A stretch of DNA of 64,000 nucleotides from Bacteroidetes bacterium 43-16. Its GTDB lineage: Bacteria; Bacteroidota; Bacteroidia; Chitinophagales; Chitinophagaceae. The notes under the pieces were generated by a model. That model was not told the DNA's origin. It ran no database searches and saw only the letters and a program-made list of their open reading frames with translations. The stretch spans positions 276,794-340,793 of the forward strand of contig MKTB01000010.1 in assembly GCA_001897525.1 (NCBI GenBank). Direction: 5' to 3'. Below, in pieces: positions 54,744-63,472 of this stretch. Both the position numbers and the translations under genes were made by a program. The stretch's first letter is position 1; each line of letters starts with the position of its first letter.

Positions 54744-56084
54744 ATGAAAAGTAAATTGATAAAGACATCCACTATTTTAATACTCTTGGCTGTATTAGCT
54801 ACTACTAATTTTTTACCTAATTTATCACTTGCTCAAAATTCCAATGAAGATAATATCTACATGCCTATTGAATTTGGAGCAGAGATACCCGAAGATTTAT
54901 GGAATCTAGACTTCTCTGTATTAAACGACTCTAGAGGTGTAGAGACTATAAAGCTTGCTGATTATAAAGGGAAATTAATCCTTTTAGACTTTTGGGCAAC
55001 ATACTGTTCTAGTTGCATTTTGAACTTTCCCAAATTACGTGAGATTCAAGAAAAATATCCTGACGAATTAAAACTATTAGCAGTTACGATTCAGAATAAA
55101 TCCGAAATTGAGAAGTTTTTCAATTCCAACTTAGGAAGGGAATATAATTACTTGAGCACTATTGTCGATGGTGATATGTTCAAGAATTTCTTTCCTCACA
55201 ATGGCATTCCTCACGTAGTATGGATTTTACCAGATGGGAAATACTTAGCTGCAACTGGAGCAGAAGACGTTACAGCGGCTAACATTCAATCGACTTTAGC
55301 TGATCAAGAAGCAAAATTCAGAATCAAAATTGATCTCGACCGAAGTAAACCACTATTTATCTCTGATGATTTTTATCTGAATGAAGGAATGAAAGTTGAG
55401 TTTTCATCTTTCTTTAGTAAAGGACAATATCCTGGCTACCCGTCAGGGCATAAGATAAAATTAAATGCAGAAAAGAAAGTTTTTGGTCGACAGATGACAA
55501 ACATCTCTTTGTTCGAAATTCTTCGAACACTTGCAGACCATTTATTTGAACAGAAAGGGATTAAATTTACGGATAAGCAATTTTTAATGCAGTCTAAAAA
55601 TCCAATGTTAGTTAATGGAGGAAATTATAAAGAAGATAATTATAGTGATTTATATTGTTACGAATTAATTGTTCCATATAACGTCTCTGACTCATTGTAT
55701 AGCTACATGCTTCAAGACTTAAATAGGTATCTTGATTTTCAATTATCAATGGAGGAAGTGGAAACTGACTGCTATTCATTAATACGTACATCTAGTGTTG
55801 ACAATATCAAAACAAGGGGAGGGAAGTCGGAACAAAATTACAATGAAAAGGATAAGCAATTGACAATTGTCAATGGTAGTTTGGAATCCTTCGTTAGTAT
55901 TTTAAATGAACTTCCCATATCTGATAAAATAATTATAGATGAAACTGGATATAACGGAAGGATCGATTTAAAAGTGGATGGAATGAACTCATTAGACGCA
56001 TTGCGCATGGAGTTAAGAAATCTGGATCTTGATCTTATCGCATTAAAAAGAAATATGCTTTTGTTCGTAGTTAAAGACAAATAG
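54744..56084 (+). CDS. Exported TlpA-like thioredoxin protein with DUF3738/TIGR03435-like C-terminus
   Basis: 446 residues with a signal peptide (STILILLAVLATTNFLPN). Residues ~55-190 are a TlpA/AhpC-type thioredoxin fold with the redox motif Cys-Ser-Ser-Cys in LLDFWATYCSSCILNFPKL and the cis-Pro loop NGIPHVVW. The remaining ~250 residues carry IIIDETGYNGRIDLKV near the end, the pattern of the TIGR03435/DUF3738 family first noted in Acidobacteria. It is probably periplasmic, reducing or reshaping disulfides. As the last gene of the SusCD operon it may act on the imported substrate. It ends in a strong terminator. Confidence 0.8.
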   Translation: MKSKLIKTSTILILLAVLATTNFLPNLSLAQNSNEDNIYMPIEFGAEIPEDLWNLDFSVLNDSRGVETIKLADYKGKLILLDFWATYCSSCILNFPKLREIQEKYPDELKLLAVTIQNKSEIEKFFNSNLGREYNYLSTIVDGDMFKNFFPHNGIPHVVWILPDGKYLAATGAEDVTAANIQSTLADQEAKFRIKIDLDRSKPLFISDDFYLNEGMKVEFSSFFSKGQYPGYPSGHKIKLNAEKKVFGRQMTNISLFEILRTLADHLFEQKGIKFTDKQFLMQSKNPMLVNGGNYKEDNYSDLYCYELIVPYNVSDSLYSYMLQDLNRYLDFQLSMEEVETDCYSLIRTSSVDNIKTRGGKSEQNYNEKDKQLTIVNGSLESFVSILNELPISDKIIIDETGYNGRIDLKVDGMNSLDALRMELRNLDLDLIALKRNMLLFVVKDK

Positions 56085-56119
56085 ATTTGGAAGGGAGAAG
56101 ATTTCTCCCTTCCAAATCT
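56083..56119 (+). terminator. Strong terminator of the SusCD operon
   Basis: AGATTTGGAAGGGAGAA / TTCTCCCTTCCAAATCT, a perfect 17-bp stem with a three-base loop. It overlaps the stop codon of the TlpA-like gene. Being symmetrical, it also lies at the end of the convergent 107-residue gene. Confidence 0.8.
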
Positions 56120-56137
56120 AATTTGATCAAATGCTGA

Positions 56138-56461
56138 TTAGTTTCTTCTGCTATCAGCAATAGTTAAGACGGATGTATTACTTCTACCGCTTAGCATTGC
56201 CTGAAGCTCCGTTTGGTCTTCGGCAGTAATTTCGCACGGTTTATCTCCGGTTGTACCACAGTTATTACTTGGGGCAGGGCCTTCCGCCCAGTTCGCAGGA
56301 TTTGCAAATGCACCAGGAGATGTACTGTTCCCAACATAGTGGAACACGCCAGTGGAACTTACTTGGTTAGAGGTTCTTGAATCTTTAGAATCAGGAGTAC
56401 CGGCGAATGCGCTTAAAGATAATGCCAGGATGGCTGCTACGGAAAAAAATACTTTTTTCAT
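56138..56461 (-). CDS. Small secreted protein (DUF6520-like)
   Basis: 107 residues with a clean signal peptide (MKKVFFSVAAILALSLSAFA). The mature peptide of ~87 residues is Ser/Thr/Asn-rich with two Cys in CGTTGDKPCEI, likely a disulfide, and an aromatic VFHYVGNSTSPGAF segment. This matches the plan of the small Bacteroidota family DUF6520, whose genes are often found beside SusCD or RiPP loci. No activity is known. It lies convergent to the SusCD operon and upstream (by direction of transcription) is the RiPP precursor gene on the same strand. Confidence 0.65.
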   Translation of the reverse strand: MKKVFFSVAAILALSLSAFAGTPDSKDSRTSNQVSSTGVFHYVGNSTSPGAFANPANWAEGPAPSNNCGTTGDKPCEITAEDQTELQAMLSGRSNTSVLTIADSRRN

Positions 56462-56799
56462 GTTTTTGAAATTTTGTGCTGTTTGAAAAAAAGGATGAGA
56501 AATCCGGCCAACTACAATGCAATTGGTTTGTCGGGTGAGGAATATTTGCCTACTCTCTTTTACAGGTTTTCGGCTCGGCCTAGAATATTATAGCTAACTG
56601 TTTATCAGTATTATGTAGTTTAAAAATTATTATCTTTGTGGTTATTAACCTTAAAAAAGACCAATTACGTCTTAAAGAATAACCCAGAAGAATAATTTAT
56701 CCCTATCTCCTGATAACAGATCGAAACAAGTATTTATCAAAAGCTATATCCAATATCTGATTAGATAATTAGAAAGGTATTGTTGGAAGGTTTTGCTTA
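56462..56799. other. Gap between the DUF6520-like gene and the precursor terminator
   Basis: No gene seen. TATCTTTG at 56631-56638 fits a plus-strand TAnnTTTG box. A transcript from it would run antisense across the precursor gene into the histidine kinase gene. There is no clear -33 element. Confidence 0.35.
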
Positions 56800-56825
56800 G
56801 GAGCAGTCAAATATTTTGCTGCTCC
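56800..56825 (-). terminator. Hairpin downstream of the candidate RiPP precursor
   Basis: GGAGCAG / CTGCTCC, an exact 7-bp stem with a 12-base loop, 17 bases past the precursor stop on the minus strand. The T run is weak, so it may be a stability hairpin. Confidence 0.5.
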
Positions 56826-56841
56826 ATGAAGCTTTGAGTTT

Positions 56842-56991
56842 CTACTTGAAACAAGTAAAAATGTAAGTACTATTTGAAGTGCCGGATGTTGTTGGATGCG
56901 TTGAACTTTTACCGCCATCACTAGCTTTTACACCATCAAATGTAAATACTGTTCTACTGTTAAGATTAACCGTGGATTTTAGATTTTTCAT
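56842..56991 (-). CDS. Candidate class I lanthipeptide (RiPP) precursor peptide
   Basis: ATG at 56991 to TAG at 56842 gives 49 residues. A leader-like N-terminus (MKNLKSTVNLNSRTVFTFDG) is followed by Asp-Gly-Gly-Lys and a core of about 22 residues with 11 Ser/Thr and a single Cys near the end (SSTHPTTSGTSNSTYIFTCF). The FTFD segment recalls the F-x-L-D motif used by LanB-type dehydratases to hold leaders. A full-length LanB homologue is encoded 1.8 kb away on the same strand, with regulatory genes between. The product would be dehydrated at Ser/Thr and could form at most one thioether ring. The gene is too short for standard gene finders. Confidence 0.68.
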   Translation of the reverse strand: MKNLKSTVNLNSRTVFTFDGVKASDGGKSSTHPTTSGTSNSTYIFTCFK

Positions 56992-57052
56992 AATCGTATG
57001 ATTTAATTTCTTGATTAAAATTACTACTCAGAAAACCTTGAAATTATTTAGA

Positions 57053-58138
57053 ATGACGAATAGCCTATTTAAACTGACGAAGCCGGCACTTACGGAAACG
57101 AATGTGAAAACAAGCAAGCAACTTCATTTGCTCCGAACTATATTATGGCGGCATGTTTTGCCAATTCTAGTATTTATAAGTGTTGAAATGCTTACTCAAG
57201 GCCCAAATCTTAAGCGATTTGATGCTGGTATCTATGTGCTGTATTATCTGTTCGACATCTGTTATTTTTATATAATCACTTACGGATATGTTCCAGGCAT
57301 CTTCCGGTTTTTCAAGCGTAGAAATGGGCTTCAAGAGATTGTTGCAGCAACAGCAATTCCTATTTATGGTATTCTGTTGATACTTTACAATGGATTTGTA
57401 TGCCTTCTAACGAATGGAAGATTCGAAATACCCTTTGACATCCACACACTACAGAAAAGCTGTATAAGAGGCGTTATGATCTGTGCATTAGCTTACGCTG
57501 TAGCCTATGCGCGATATGCGATCAGAGCAGAAAAAATGGTAAGCCAACAAAAGTTACATGCGCTTAGGCTAGAGAACAATTTATTGTCCGTTCAAACTAA
57601 TCCGCATCTGATAAACAATGTACTGAACTATGTCTATGAGCGTGTCCATGATTATTCAATCCAAGATGCAAAAGCTATAGCGTTGCTATGTGAGATAACG
57701 TCAGATGCATTGACCGAGACAGATGGATTAGGAAGGATCAGTCTAAAACAAGAAGTTACCTATATCGAAAAATACTTACAGCTGAATGCCCTCTATAAAG
57801 AAAGCGATGCCTTTAAGAATATAAGATTGTCCTTTGACGGTTATGAATCCATCAAATTGCCTCCTAAAATCCTGCTTGAGCCAATTGTCAATCTATTTAA
57901 ATATGGAGACCTTAACAATGAAGCTGTGCAAGCTCAGGTGATACTTGAGGTCAAAGATTGCACATTACAATTAGTCACAAGGAATGCTAAGAAGGCAAAC
58001 CATAAGGCGCCGAGCCATAAAATAGGACTGAAAAATCTGAGACAACGATTAGAACTGAATTATCCAGATCACCATTTGCTCGTTATACATGATACTGACC
58101 ACTTCTTTGAACTTACATTAACTATTAAGCTATGCTAA
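57053..58138 (+). CDS. LytS-type membrane sensor histidine kinase
   Basis: About 361 residues from the ATG at 57053 (a TTG start at 57011 is also open). Four membrane helices occupy the N-terminal ~150 residues (ILVFISVEMLTQG, VLYYLFDICYFYIITYGYV, IPIYGILLILYNGFV, VMICALAYAVAYA). The kinase core has the phospho-acceptor His185 in TNPHLINNVLNYVY and an ATP-binding glycine segment, HKIGLKNLRQRLELNYP. A canonical second glycine box is not obvious, so catalytic strength is uncertain. It overlaps its response regulator gene by seven bases. Its position within the RiPP locus suggests it senses the peptide or the stress that calls for it. Confidence 0.85.
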   Translation: MTNSLFKLTKPALTETNVKTSKQLHLLRTILWRHVLPILVFISVEMLTQGPNLKRFDAGIYVLYYLFDICYFYIITYGYVPGIFRFFKRRNGLQEIVAATAIPIYGILLILYNGFVCLLTNGRFEIPFDIHTLQKSCIRGVMICALAYAVAYARYAIRAEKMVSQQKLHALRLENNLLSVQTNPHLINNVLNYVYERVHDYSIQDAKAIALLCEITSDALTETDGLGRISLKQEVTYIEKYLQLNALYKESDAFKNIRLSFDGYESIKLPPKILLEPIVNLFKYGDLNNEAVQAQVILEVKDCTLQLVTRNAKKANHKAPSHKIGLKNLRQRLELNYPDHHLLVIHDTDHFFELTLTIKLC

Positions 58139-58854
58139 ACTGTTACATCGTGGACGATAGTCCATCCTGCATCCGATTGCTAACTAAGTATATAAATGAA
58201 ACGAAAGGATTACAACTTTCTGGAACTACCGACAGTGGCCAGGAAGCCTTACTTTATTTACAGCGAAGCGATACAGGTGTGGATATTGTTTTCTTAGATA
58301 TTAATATTGGTGATCTATCTGGCTTAGACATCCTTGATAAAATTAGTCACTTTTATTCTGTTGTCCTTGTCAGCGGTCACCGGCATTATGCACAAGAGGC
58401 ATTTGTAAAAGGAGCGTCCGGCTACTTGTATAAGCCGCTAGAGTATGACCGCTTTTTCGCGGCCATACAGAAGATAAAAGAAACACCCGCAAGACGACCA
58501 GAAAGGCCAGAGCCTCCGCCAGCGCACATTTTTGTGCCCGCAGAGGGACGAGAGGTAAGAGTACGAATAGAAACAGCGGATATTGAATACATCCAATCTG
58601 CTAAAAACTTCTCTAGTATATTCCTTTCGGATGGTACCGCCATATTCTGTTCGCTAAGTCTGAAGCAAATAGAAGGGGTACTGGCGGCACCGCATTTTTT
58701 AAGAGTAAATAGATCCACTATAGTTAATGTTGATAAGATCATACGCTATGATGCTTATGATGTTTTTCTCAAAGGTAAAAAGGAGTTTAGTTTCGGTGAA
58801 AATTACCGAACTGCCTGTATGCAGATTTTAAAGTCCAACAGTGCTAGCTTTTGA
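58132..58854 (+). CDS. LytTR response regulator
   Basis: 240 residues. The receiver domain has the acidic pair in YIVDDSPSC, phospho-acceptor Asp56 in IVFLDINIGDLSG and Lys in YLYKPLEYD. A Pro-rich linker (ERPEPPPAH) leads to a LytTR domain with VRIETADIEYIQSAKNFSSI, LKQIEGVLAAPHFLRVNRS and TIVNVDKIIRY. It probably activates the precursor and dehydratase genes. Its 3' end overlaps the convergent dehydratase gene by 27 bases, so their transcripts are complementary there. Confidence 0.9.
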   Translation: MLNCYIVDDSPSCIRLLTKYINETKGLQLSGTTDSGQEALLYLQRSDTGVDIVFLDINIGDLSGLDILDKISHFYSVVLVSGHRHYAQEAFVKGASGYLYKPLEYDRFFAAIQKIKETPARRPERPEPPPAHIFVPAEGREVRVRIETADIEYIQSAKNFSSIFLSDGTAIFCSLSLKQIEGVLAAPHFLRVNRSTIVNVDKIIRYDAYDVFLKGKKEFSFGENYRTACMQILKSNSASF

Positions 58855-61578
58855 TATTTTTTGCGCAGTCCGGATAAAGCTTGTGAGCATGGTCAATATT
58901 AGCAACTCGTGTGTTCGCTGATAATCCGGGAATAGTCGGTTAATGTGCATATGCATAAGATCCGTCAACATTGGTGCTCTCCGTCTGTTGGGACAGGCCT
59001 GTAGTAAATTATGTATAGAGATTGCTAAGAGCTGCTCCTGCTTTGTATAGCTGTTGCTCGGTTCCAACATCTCTGACCGCTGCTGCTGGATATATCTGTT
59101 GACTTCCCGGAATTGTTCGATCTGCAGGTGATGCTCTCTCTCAAACATTTCTTTGATGTGGCTGGTCCATTTTGCGTAACGTTGGGGGCCAATGCTACCA
59201 AAAGAAGCAACTAATTGAAAGATCCGAACACAGTGGGTGTACTTTTGTAGATCGCTAGAAACTTCTTTTATCATTTCCACTACAATTTTACTATCCATGT
59301 GAAAATGATTTTCAACCATTTCTATGTTAGCGACCCCGTAACGCTCCATCTCTCTGTTGTATATCTTTATAGTGATATCATGGATTATGTTCGAACTGTA
59401 CATCGGTCGTAGGCGATCCGTTACTGCTCTAAAGAATTGGAGCTGGAAGTCTTCGTTGAATAGAATTCGAAATCGTATATGCGGACCGTTTTCATTATAG
59501 CGGATAAAGAACCATTTGTTAATTCTCGTAGCGTATTCATTTATTAATTCGCTTATCTGTAGCAATATAGAATCACCGTATGCCGGCGAGCTGTAGACTT
59601 CGAAATATAGCCATTGATCCAATGGCAGGAAGCTGCGCTGCTCCATGTAGTTGCCGTCCACGGGTGAACTTGCTTTATAAACTTCATTGCGATGGACCAA
59701 TGGGATGACCATTTCATTATTGTAACCTTGCCCTCGCGAATCTTCAAACGCATTTATCTGCGGTAAAGGTAGCTGCTCGATCCATGCCTCACCGCTTTTC
59801 CGTATTTCCTGAACCAATAGATTGATCTGGATATCTGAATCCAGATTGAATACCGTATCTTCTTCTCCTTTGTGTATTCTTACTACCGGATAAATGTTGG
59901 CATCTTTGAGCGTCTTGATTATTGTCTCTACCGGATCTATTGTTTGCAGATCGTGCTTTGTAAGCTTTATCTTCCGCTGACTTAAGACAATGTTCCTAAA
60001 CTGGACTGTGGGGTAGAACTTTCGGCCTTTGACAATATCAGTTGGGTCAAAGGATAGGTCGGCTATTATGTTGTGAAATGACATATCGTATAAAAAACGG
60101 AAAACAGGTAATTTCGACCTGCGGTAGTTATACGCCGATGCCATACGTGGCACAAGCCGCCTACCCAAAGTCTTTGAACGTAGAATTACTCGTTCGCCGG
60201 AGACCGAAAGTACAATATCATCAACAGTCAATATCTGAGACGTACCGGGATAATTGAGCAGGTTTAGCTCATAGTCGTATATTGCTCTTCTCCTGCTCAC
60301 ATTATCTACGGTTAGCTCCGCATTGTAGCTGATGTCGAAGAATATAATATCCGGGTTTGACTCGGCCTCCAGGGCAGCAATCTCACGGGACAACTGTTCA
60401 AACTTTTCTGACGCCAGGGTAAACCTGCCGGCCAATTGATTGGCTGAATTTCCTCCAATTCGCTTTACATATAATTGGCCGTCATGTAGTGAACAGATCA
60501 TGGAAAGGCTGTTCGGCAGCTGGAGGCCTGCCTGCTTTTCTTCTGTCTCTTTCAATAGTTCATCTAAACGAATTGTATCCTGGTTGTATCCCTCATTTAG
60601 GTGATTGTTGAGGTGCTGCGCCAGGCCATCCGATTCTTCCTTTTTGTCCACTTGTAGGTTACGTATGATGCTGCTGATGCCAGCGGTGTGAAAATCCCCA
60701 TAACCAACTCCGATATCTGGATCAATAGCTATCATGAGCGGAATATCCTGTCGGTCAAATTTCTGGGTGTATCGGGCAGTGAAGTCTGTTAGATCTGTCT
60801 TAGACTGTCCTGTTTGGGTGTGGACCGAAAGTAGCTTGATTAGCGCGGAAATATTCTTGAAGTAATGTTTCGGAATGGTGGAACCGCTGCTCGTCACTTC
60901 GCTGATCACATATTTTTTACTATTGTCCAGGTACTCGGGGGCGATTCTGGTAAAATAATCCTCCCCTATCATATTGGGCTCATTCTCGGTAATTATAAGC
61001 CCGCATTCTACCAGAGGCTGTATATATGGCTCACTACCGGGGATGTCTTCAATAAGGTCAACGTAGGGTTTCGGTTCTTTTAAGTACTTGAGGATCTCTA
61101 CGACCATTGGTAGCGTGCTTATCGATGCCATTTCAAACTTTTCACCGATCCGCTTTACATACCGGATTTCATCAGCTATCTGATAATAGGTACTGTTTGC
61201 GAATAGTTTCAGTTTTTCAACAGTTGTGTCGGGAGTGATAGTATTGATCTGCGGCCAATCAATAAACTGATGGACTATTCTTTCCTGATCAATAGTAATT
61301 CTTTCGTCATTAGTAATGCCAGCATTCATTACGCCAACAGATGCAAAGGTACCTAATGGGGTACAGCGGTATTTTGCCCTATTGAAATATTTGTGGATTG
61401 TTTCCTGGACGGCCTTCGGCTGATTCTCTAAGTCCTGATATTTTACGTCTTTTATCTGTTGATAGAAATTGGGGGAGGCATAGCGAATAGATTCGAGCAG
61501 CGGCTCCCATCCATCCACCAATGTTGTTGATAAGGGTAACTGTGGTATGCGTACAATGAATTTGGAATAAGGTATCAT
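58828..61578 (-). CDS. Lantibiotic dehydratase (LanB), full length
   Basis: About 916 residues from the ATG at 61578 (a TTG at 61593 adds five). The large N-terminal glutamylation domain shows NRAKYRCTPLGTFASVGVM, RRSKLPVFRFLYDM and WPQINTITPD. From ~650 the C-terminal elimination domain (SpaB_C/thiopeptide type) begins with DQWLYFEVYSSPAYGDSILL and FIRYNENGPHIRFRI. Having both domains in one chain fits class I enzymes that glutamylate Ser/Thr with Glu-tRNA and then eliminate to dehydro residues. No LanC cyclase is visible in the window. Ring closure may be spontaneous, performed elsewhere, or absent. Confidence 0.87.
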   Translation of the reverse strand: MIPYSKFIVRIPQLPLSTTLVDGWEPLLESIRYASPNFYQQIKDVKYQDLENQPKAVQETIHKYFNRAKYRCTPLGTFASVGVMNAGITNDERITIDQERIVHQFIDWPQINTITPDTTVEKLKLFANSTYYQIADEIRYVKRIGEKFEMASISTLPMVVEILKYLKEPKPYVDLIEDIPGSEPYIQPLVECGLIITENEPNMIGEDYFTRIAPEYLDNSKKYVISEVTSSGSTIPKHYFKNISALIKLLSVHTQTGQSKTDLTDFTARYTQKFDRQDIPLMIAIDPDIGVGYGDFHTAGISSIIRNLQVDKKEESDGLAQHLNNHLNEGYNQDTIRLDELLKETEEKQAGLQLPNSLSMICSLHDGQLYVKRIGGNSANQLAGRFTLASEKFEQLSREIAALEAESNPDIIFFDISYNAELTVDNVSRRRAIYDYELNLLNYPGTSQILTVDDIVLSVSGERVILRSKTLGRRLVPRMASAYNYRRSKLPVFRFLYDMSFHNIIADLSFDPTDIVKGRKFYPTVQFRNIVLSQRKIKLTKHDLQTIDPVETIIKTLKDANIYPVVRIHKGEEDTVFNLDSDIQINLLVQEIRKSGEAWIEQLPLPQINAFEDSRGQGYNNEMVIPLVHRNEVYKASSPVDGNYMEQRSFLPLDQWLYFEVYSSPAYGDSILLQISELINEYATRINKWFFIRYNENGPHIRFRILFNEDFQLQFFRAVTDRLRPMYSSNIIHDITIKIYNREMERYGVANIEMVENHFHMDSKIVVEMIKEVSSDLQKYTHCVRIFQLVASFGSIGPQRYAKWTSHIKEMFEREHHLQIEQFREVNRYIQQQRSEMLEPSNSYTKQEQLLAISIHNLLQACPNRRRAPMLTDLMHMHINRLFPDYQRTHELLILTMLTSFIRTAQKISKASTVGL

Positions 61579-61772
61579 TAGTTTTTGCAACAATCATAAT
61601 CATCTGAAACCTTGATCTGGCTTTAATCAGCTGTAAGGGCCGGATAGTAAGTTGAAGGTTGCTTATAGCCGGACGAAGTGGTTGTGTGTTTGTGATCACA
61701 TCGCTTCTATACCCATAGTTGAATTGTCTCTGCGATCCATGAATAGACATCTTTAATAGTAATTATAAACCA

Positions 61773-61856
61773 CTAGTATTCCCTCAGATTTTTAATTGTT
61801 TCAATAGACAAACTTTTCTGTTTCCTTACCGACTTAATTTGTTTTTTTGGGTTCAT
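61773..61856 (-). CDS. Leader-like short frame upstream of lanB, possible decayed precursor
   Basis: ATG to TAG encodes 27 residues: MNPKKQIKSVRKQK then SLSIETIKNLREY. The second part strongly resembles leaders of Bacteroidota RiPP precursors (K-x-S-L-x-x-E-T-I-x-x-L). After the stop, the same frame continues with two further stops between Ser/Thr-rich pieces (CDHKHTTTSSGYKQPSTYY, about 61700-61640) and ends IKVSDDYDCCKN just before lanB. I read this as a precursor gene broken by stop codons, but the pieces may be chance. Confidence 0.35.
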   Translation of the reverse strand: MNPKKQIKSVRKQKSLSIETIKNLREY

Positions 61857-62294
61857 AATTCTGTGTTTTACGGTTTACTCAGAAAAGTATAAGGAGTTCT
61901 GTTTTATCAGCAAAATTTGTTTGCAGCTATTTATCCCTATTACTCTTGTTTCTGCAGAATTTTACTGCATGTCTTCATCTAAAACAATGCAGTGCCCCTT
62001 TAGAGGCACTGTATTGTTTTTATAAATAAAAAAGCTTAAAGGAGAATATTAGAACGGAATAGGCGGTACGGTGTAATTCGCCTTCAATATGTATCAATTA
62101 TTATTGAATTAAATAAATAAATGCTACTCAAACAATTTATTTACAAATTATTATGAAATTATAAAATTTAATATTATTTTTCGAATTCTAACAATATTCC
62201 TCACTTTTAAACTAGTAGGTTTCGCCTGCTATCTCCCTTTTTTTAGTATAACAATCTGAATTTCAAATTACATTTCACCTTTTAAATTCAAATT
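61857..62294. other. Long gap before the T9SS gene, with an orphan hairpin
   Basis: AT-rich and without a convincing gene. A minus-strand piece ending NYTVPPIPF just inside 62050-62090 may be the last residues of a lost gene, for which the hairpin at 61981-62020 would be the terminator. No promoter with correct spacing is evident upstream of 62295. Confidence 0.35.
61981..62020. terminator. Orphan terminator-like hairpin
   Basis: AAAACAATGCAGTGCC pairs with GGCACTGTATTGTTTT (15 of 16, the exception a G-U) around an 8-base loop, with A and T runs on both sides. No gene ends next to it on either strand. Confidence 0.65.
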
Positions 62295-63401
62295 ATGAAA
62301 AAGATTAGTTTGCTTATTATGTTAGCCTGCTTTGCGAGTATTGCATTTGCAGGCGGAGACGCGAATATTCGTAAAAATTGTACTTTCTGGAAGAAGAGAT
62401 ATAAGTCTTCTGCTCGCATTTCTATCGGGATACCCATATGTTATTCTTCAAATGCTAGCTGTAATGGTAATTTCCGAGAGTATCTTCATCCGATGTGTGA
62501 CAAAGACTGTGGTTTCCAGGAGGCATGGGCCGGTCCTGGCGGACTTGGTTCTCCACCATCAGGCACCTATGGTTATATCAAAAAGCGGATCTGCTCTCGT
62601 GGAGAAGTAATTGACGACCTAGGCATGCTGCTGTTGCCTGAAGCAAGCAGTAATGCTGCAGCGAATGCCGACAATATCGAAGAATCGTTACTGACGGTTG
62701 ACGCCATAGAATTCATTGACGGGAGCCGTACGGTACAACTCCAAAACCTTTCAGGTTATGCCACTCTTCAGAAAAACAATGGTTTTAAATCTGAACTGAC
62801 CGTATCTATCTGGTTACCGACAGATGATGAGGTCAATCAGATTGAAGATACCACTATGGATGCGAACGAAGTTATCCGACAACTGAAAATACAGGTTACG
62901 GACAACGGTGTTGTTATCAATGGTAATTTATATAACGCAGACCTGCAACAGTTCTTTATTATCAGCGAATCCGCCTCGCAAGTTAAGGTTGCGTTTACTG
63001 GTCTTAATCTGAATGTACCTATCCCAGCGTCAATACCTTTTGACAATATTGCGGTTAGGCTGTCAGGTGATGGTCTACCGGACAATCAGACTAACATGCA
63101 GACTATGTCGGCTAACACGCAACTTGCTATTGATAATAAGGATGTTGTTTTTAACGCTTATCCTAATCCGACAAGTAACCAACTGAACATTGAATTTTCA
63201 AACTCCAATGAAGGCGGTAAAACAAGTATTATGCTATTTGATGTTACGGGTAGAAAAATACAGGATATCTTTAATGGCGATTTAGCTAAAAATGAGAAGC
63301 GTATATTTACTGCTGATCTTAGCCGTTATCCGGATCAAACTTACTTTATCTACATCGAAAGTGGCGGAACGAAATTAATTCGTAAGGTCATGAAAAATTA
63401 G
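62295..63401 (+). CDS. Secreted T9SS-tailed protein of unknown function
   Basis: 368 residues with a signal peptide (MKKISLLIMLACFASIAFAG). Residues ~22-110 form a Cys- and aromatic-rich domain (eight Cys, for example CTFWKKRYK, SCNGNFREYLHPMCDKDCGF, RICSRGE), likely disulfide-bonded. A beta-rich middle follows. The C-terminal ~75 residues are a type A sorting domain (FNAYPNPTSNQLNIEF, IMLFDVTGRKIQ, TYFIYIESGGTKLIRKVMK). It is exported through the T9SS. Its location beside the RiPP genes raises the possibility of a role in peptide handling or immunity, but nothing in the sequence proves this. Confidence 0.78.
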   Translation: MKKISLLIMLACFASIAFAGGDANIRKNCTFWKKRYKSSARISIGIPICYSSNASCNGNFREYLHPMCDKDCGFQEAWAGPGGLGSPPSGTYGYIKKRICSRGEVIDDLGMLLLPEASSNAAANADNIEESLLTVDAIEFIDGSRTVQLQNLSGYATLQKNNGFKSELTVSIWLPTDDEVNQIEDTTMDANEVIRQLKIQVTDNGVVINGNLYNADLQQFFIISESASQVKVAFTGLNLNVPIPASIPFDNIAVRLSGDGLPDNQTNMQTMSANTQLAIDNKDVVFNAYPNPTSNQLNIEFSNSNEGGKTSIMLFDVTGRKIQDIFNGDLAKNEKRIFTADLSRYPDQTYFIYIESGGTKLIRKVMKN

Positions 63402-63413
63402 TATAAATAATGG

Positions 63414-63439
63414 AAAAGCGCTGTGTTGACAGCGCTTTT
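63414..63439 (+). terminator. Terminator after the T9SS gene
   Basis: AAAAGCGCTGT / ACAGCGCTTTT, an exact 11-bp stem with loop GTTG, followed by TTTTA. It is 12 bases past the stop codon and well placed. Confidence 0.85.
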
Positions 63440-63472
63440 TTTATGGGTTAATGACATTGTGAGTTAGTGTAT

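Noticed and set aside
61379-61750. A 123-codon minus-strand frame over the start of lanB
   Set aside because: It overlaps the conserved lanB N-terminus in another frame and shows no domain.
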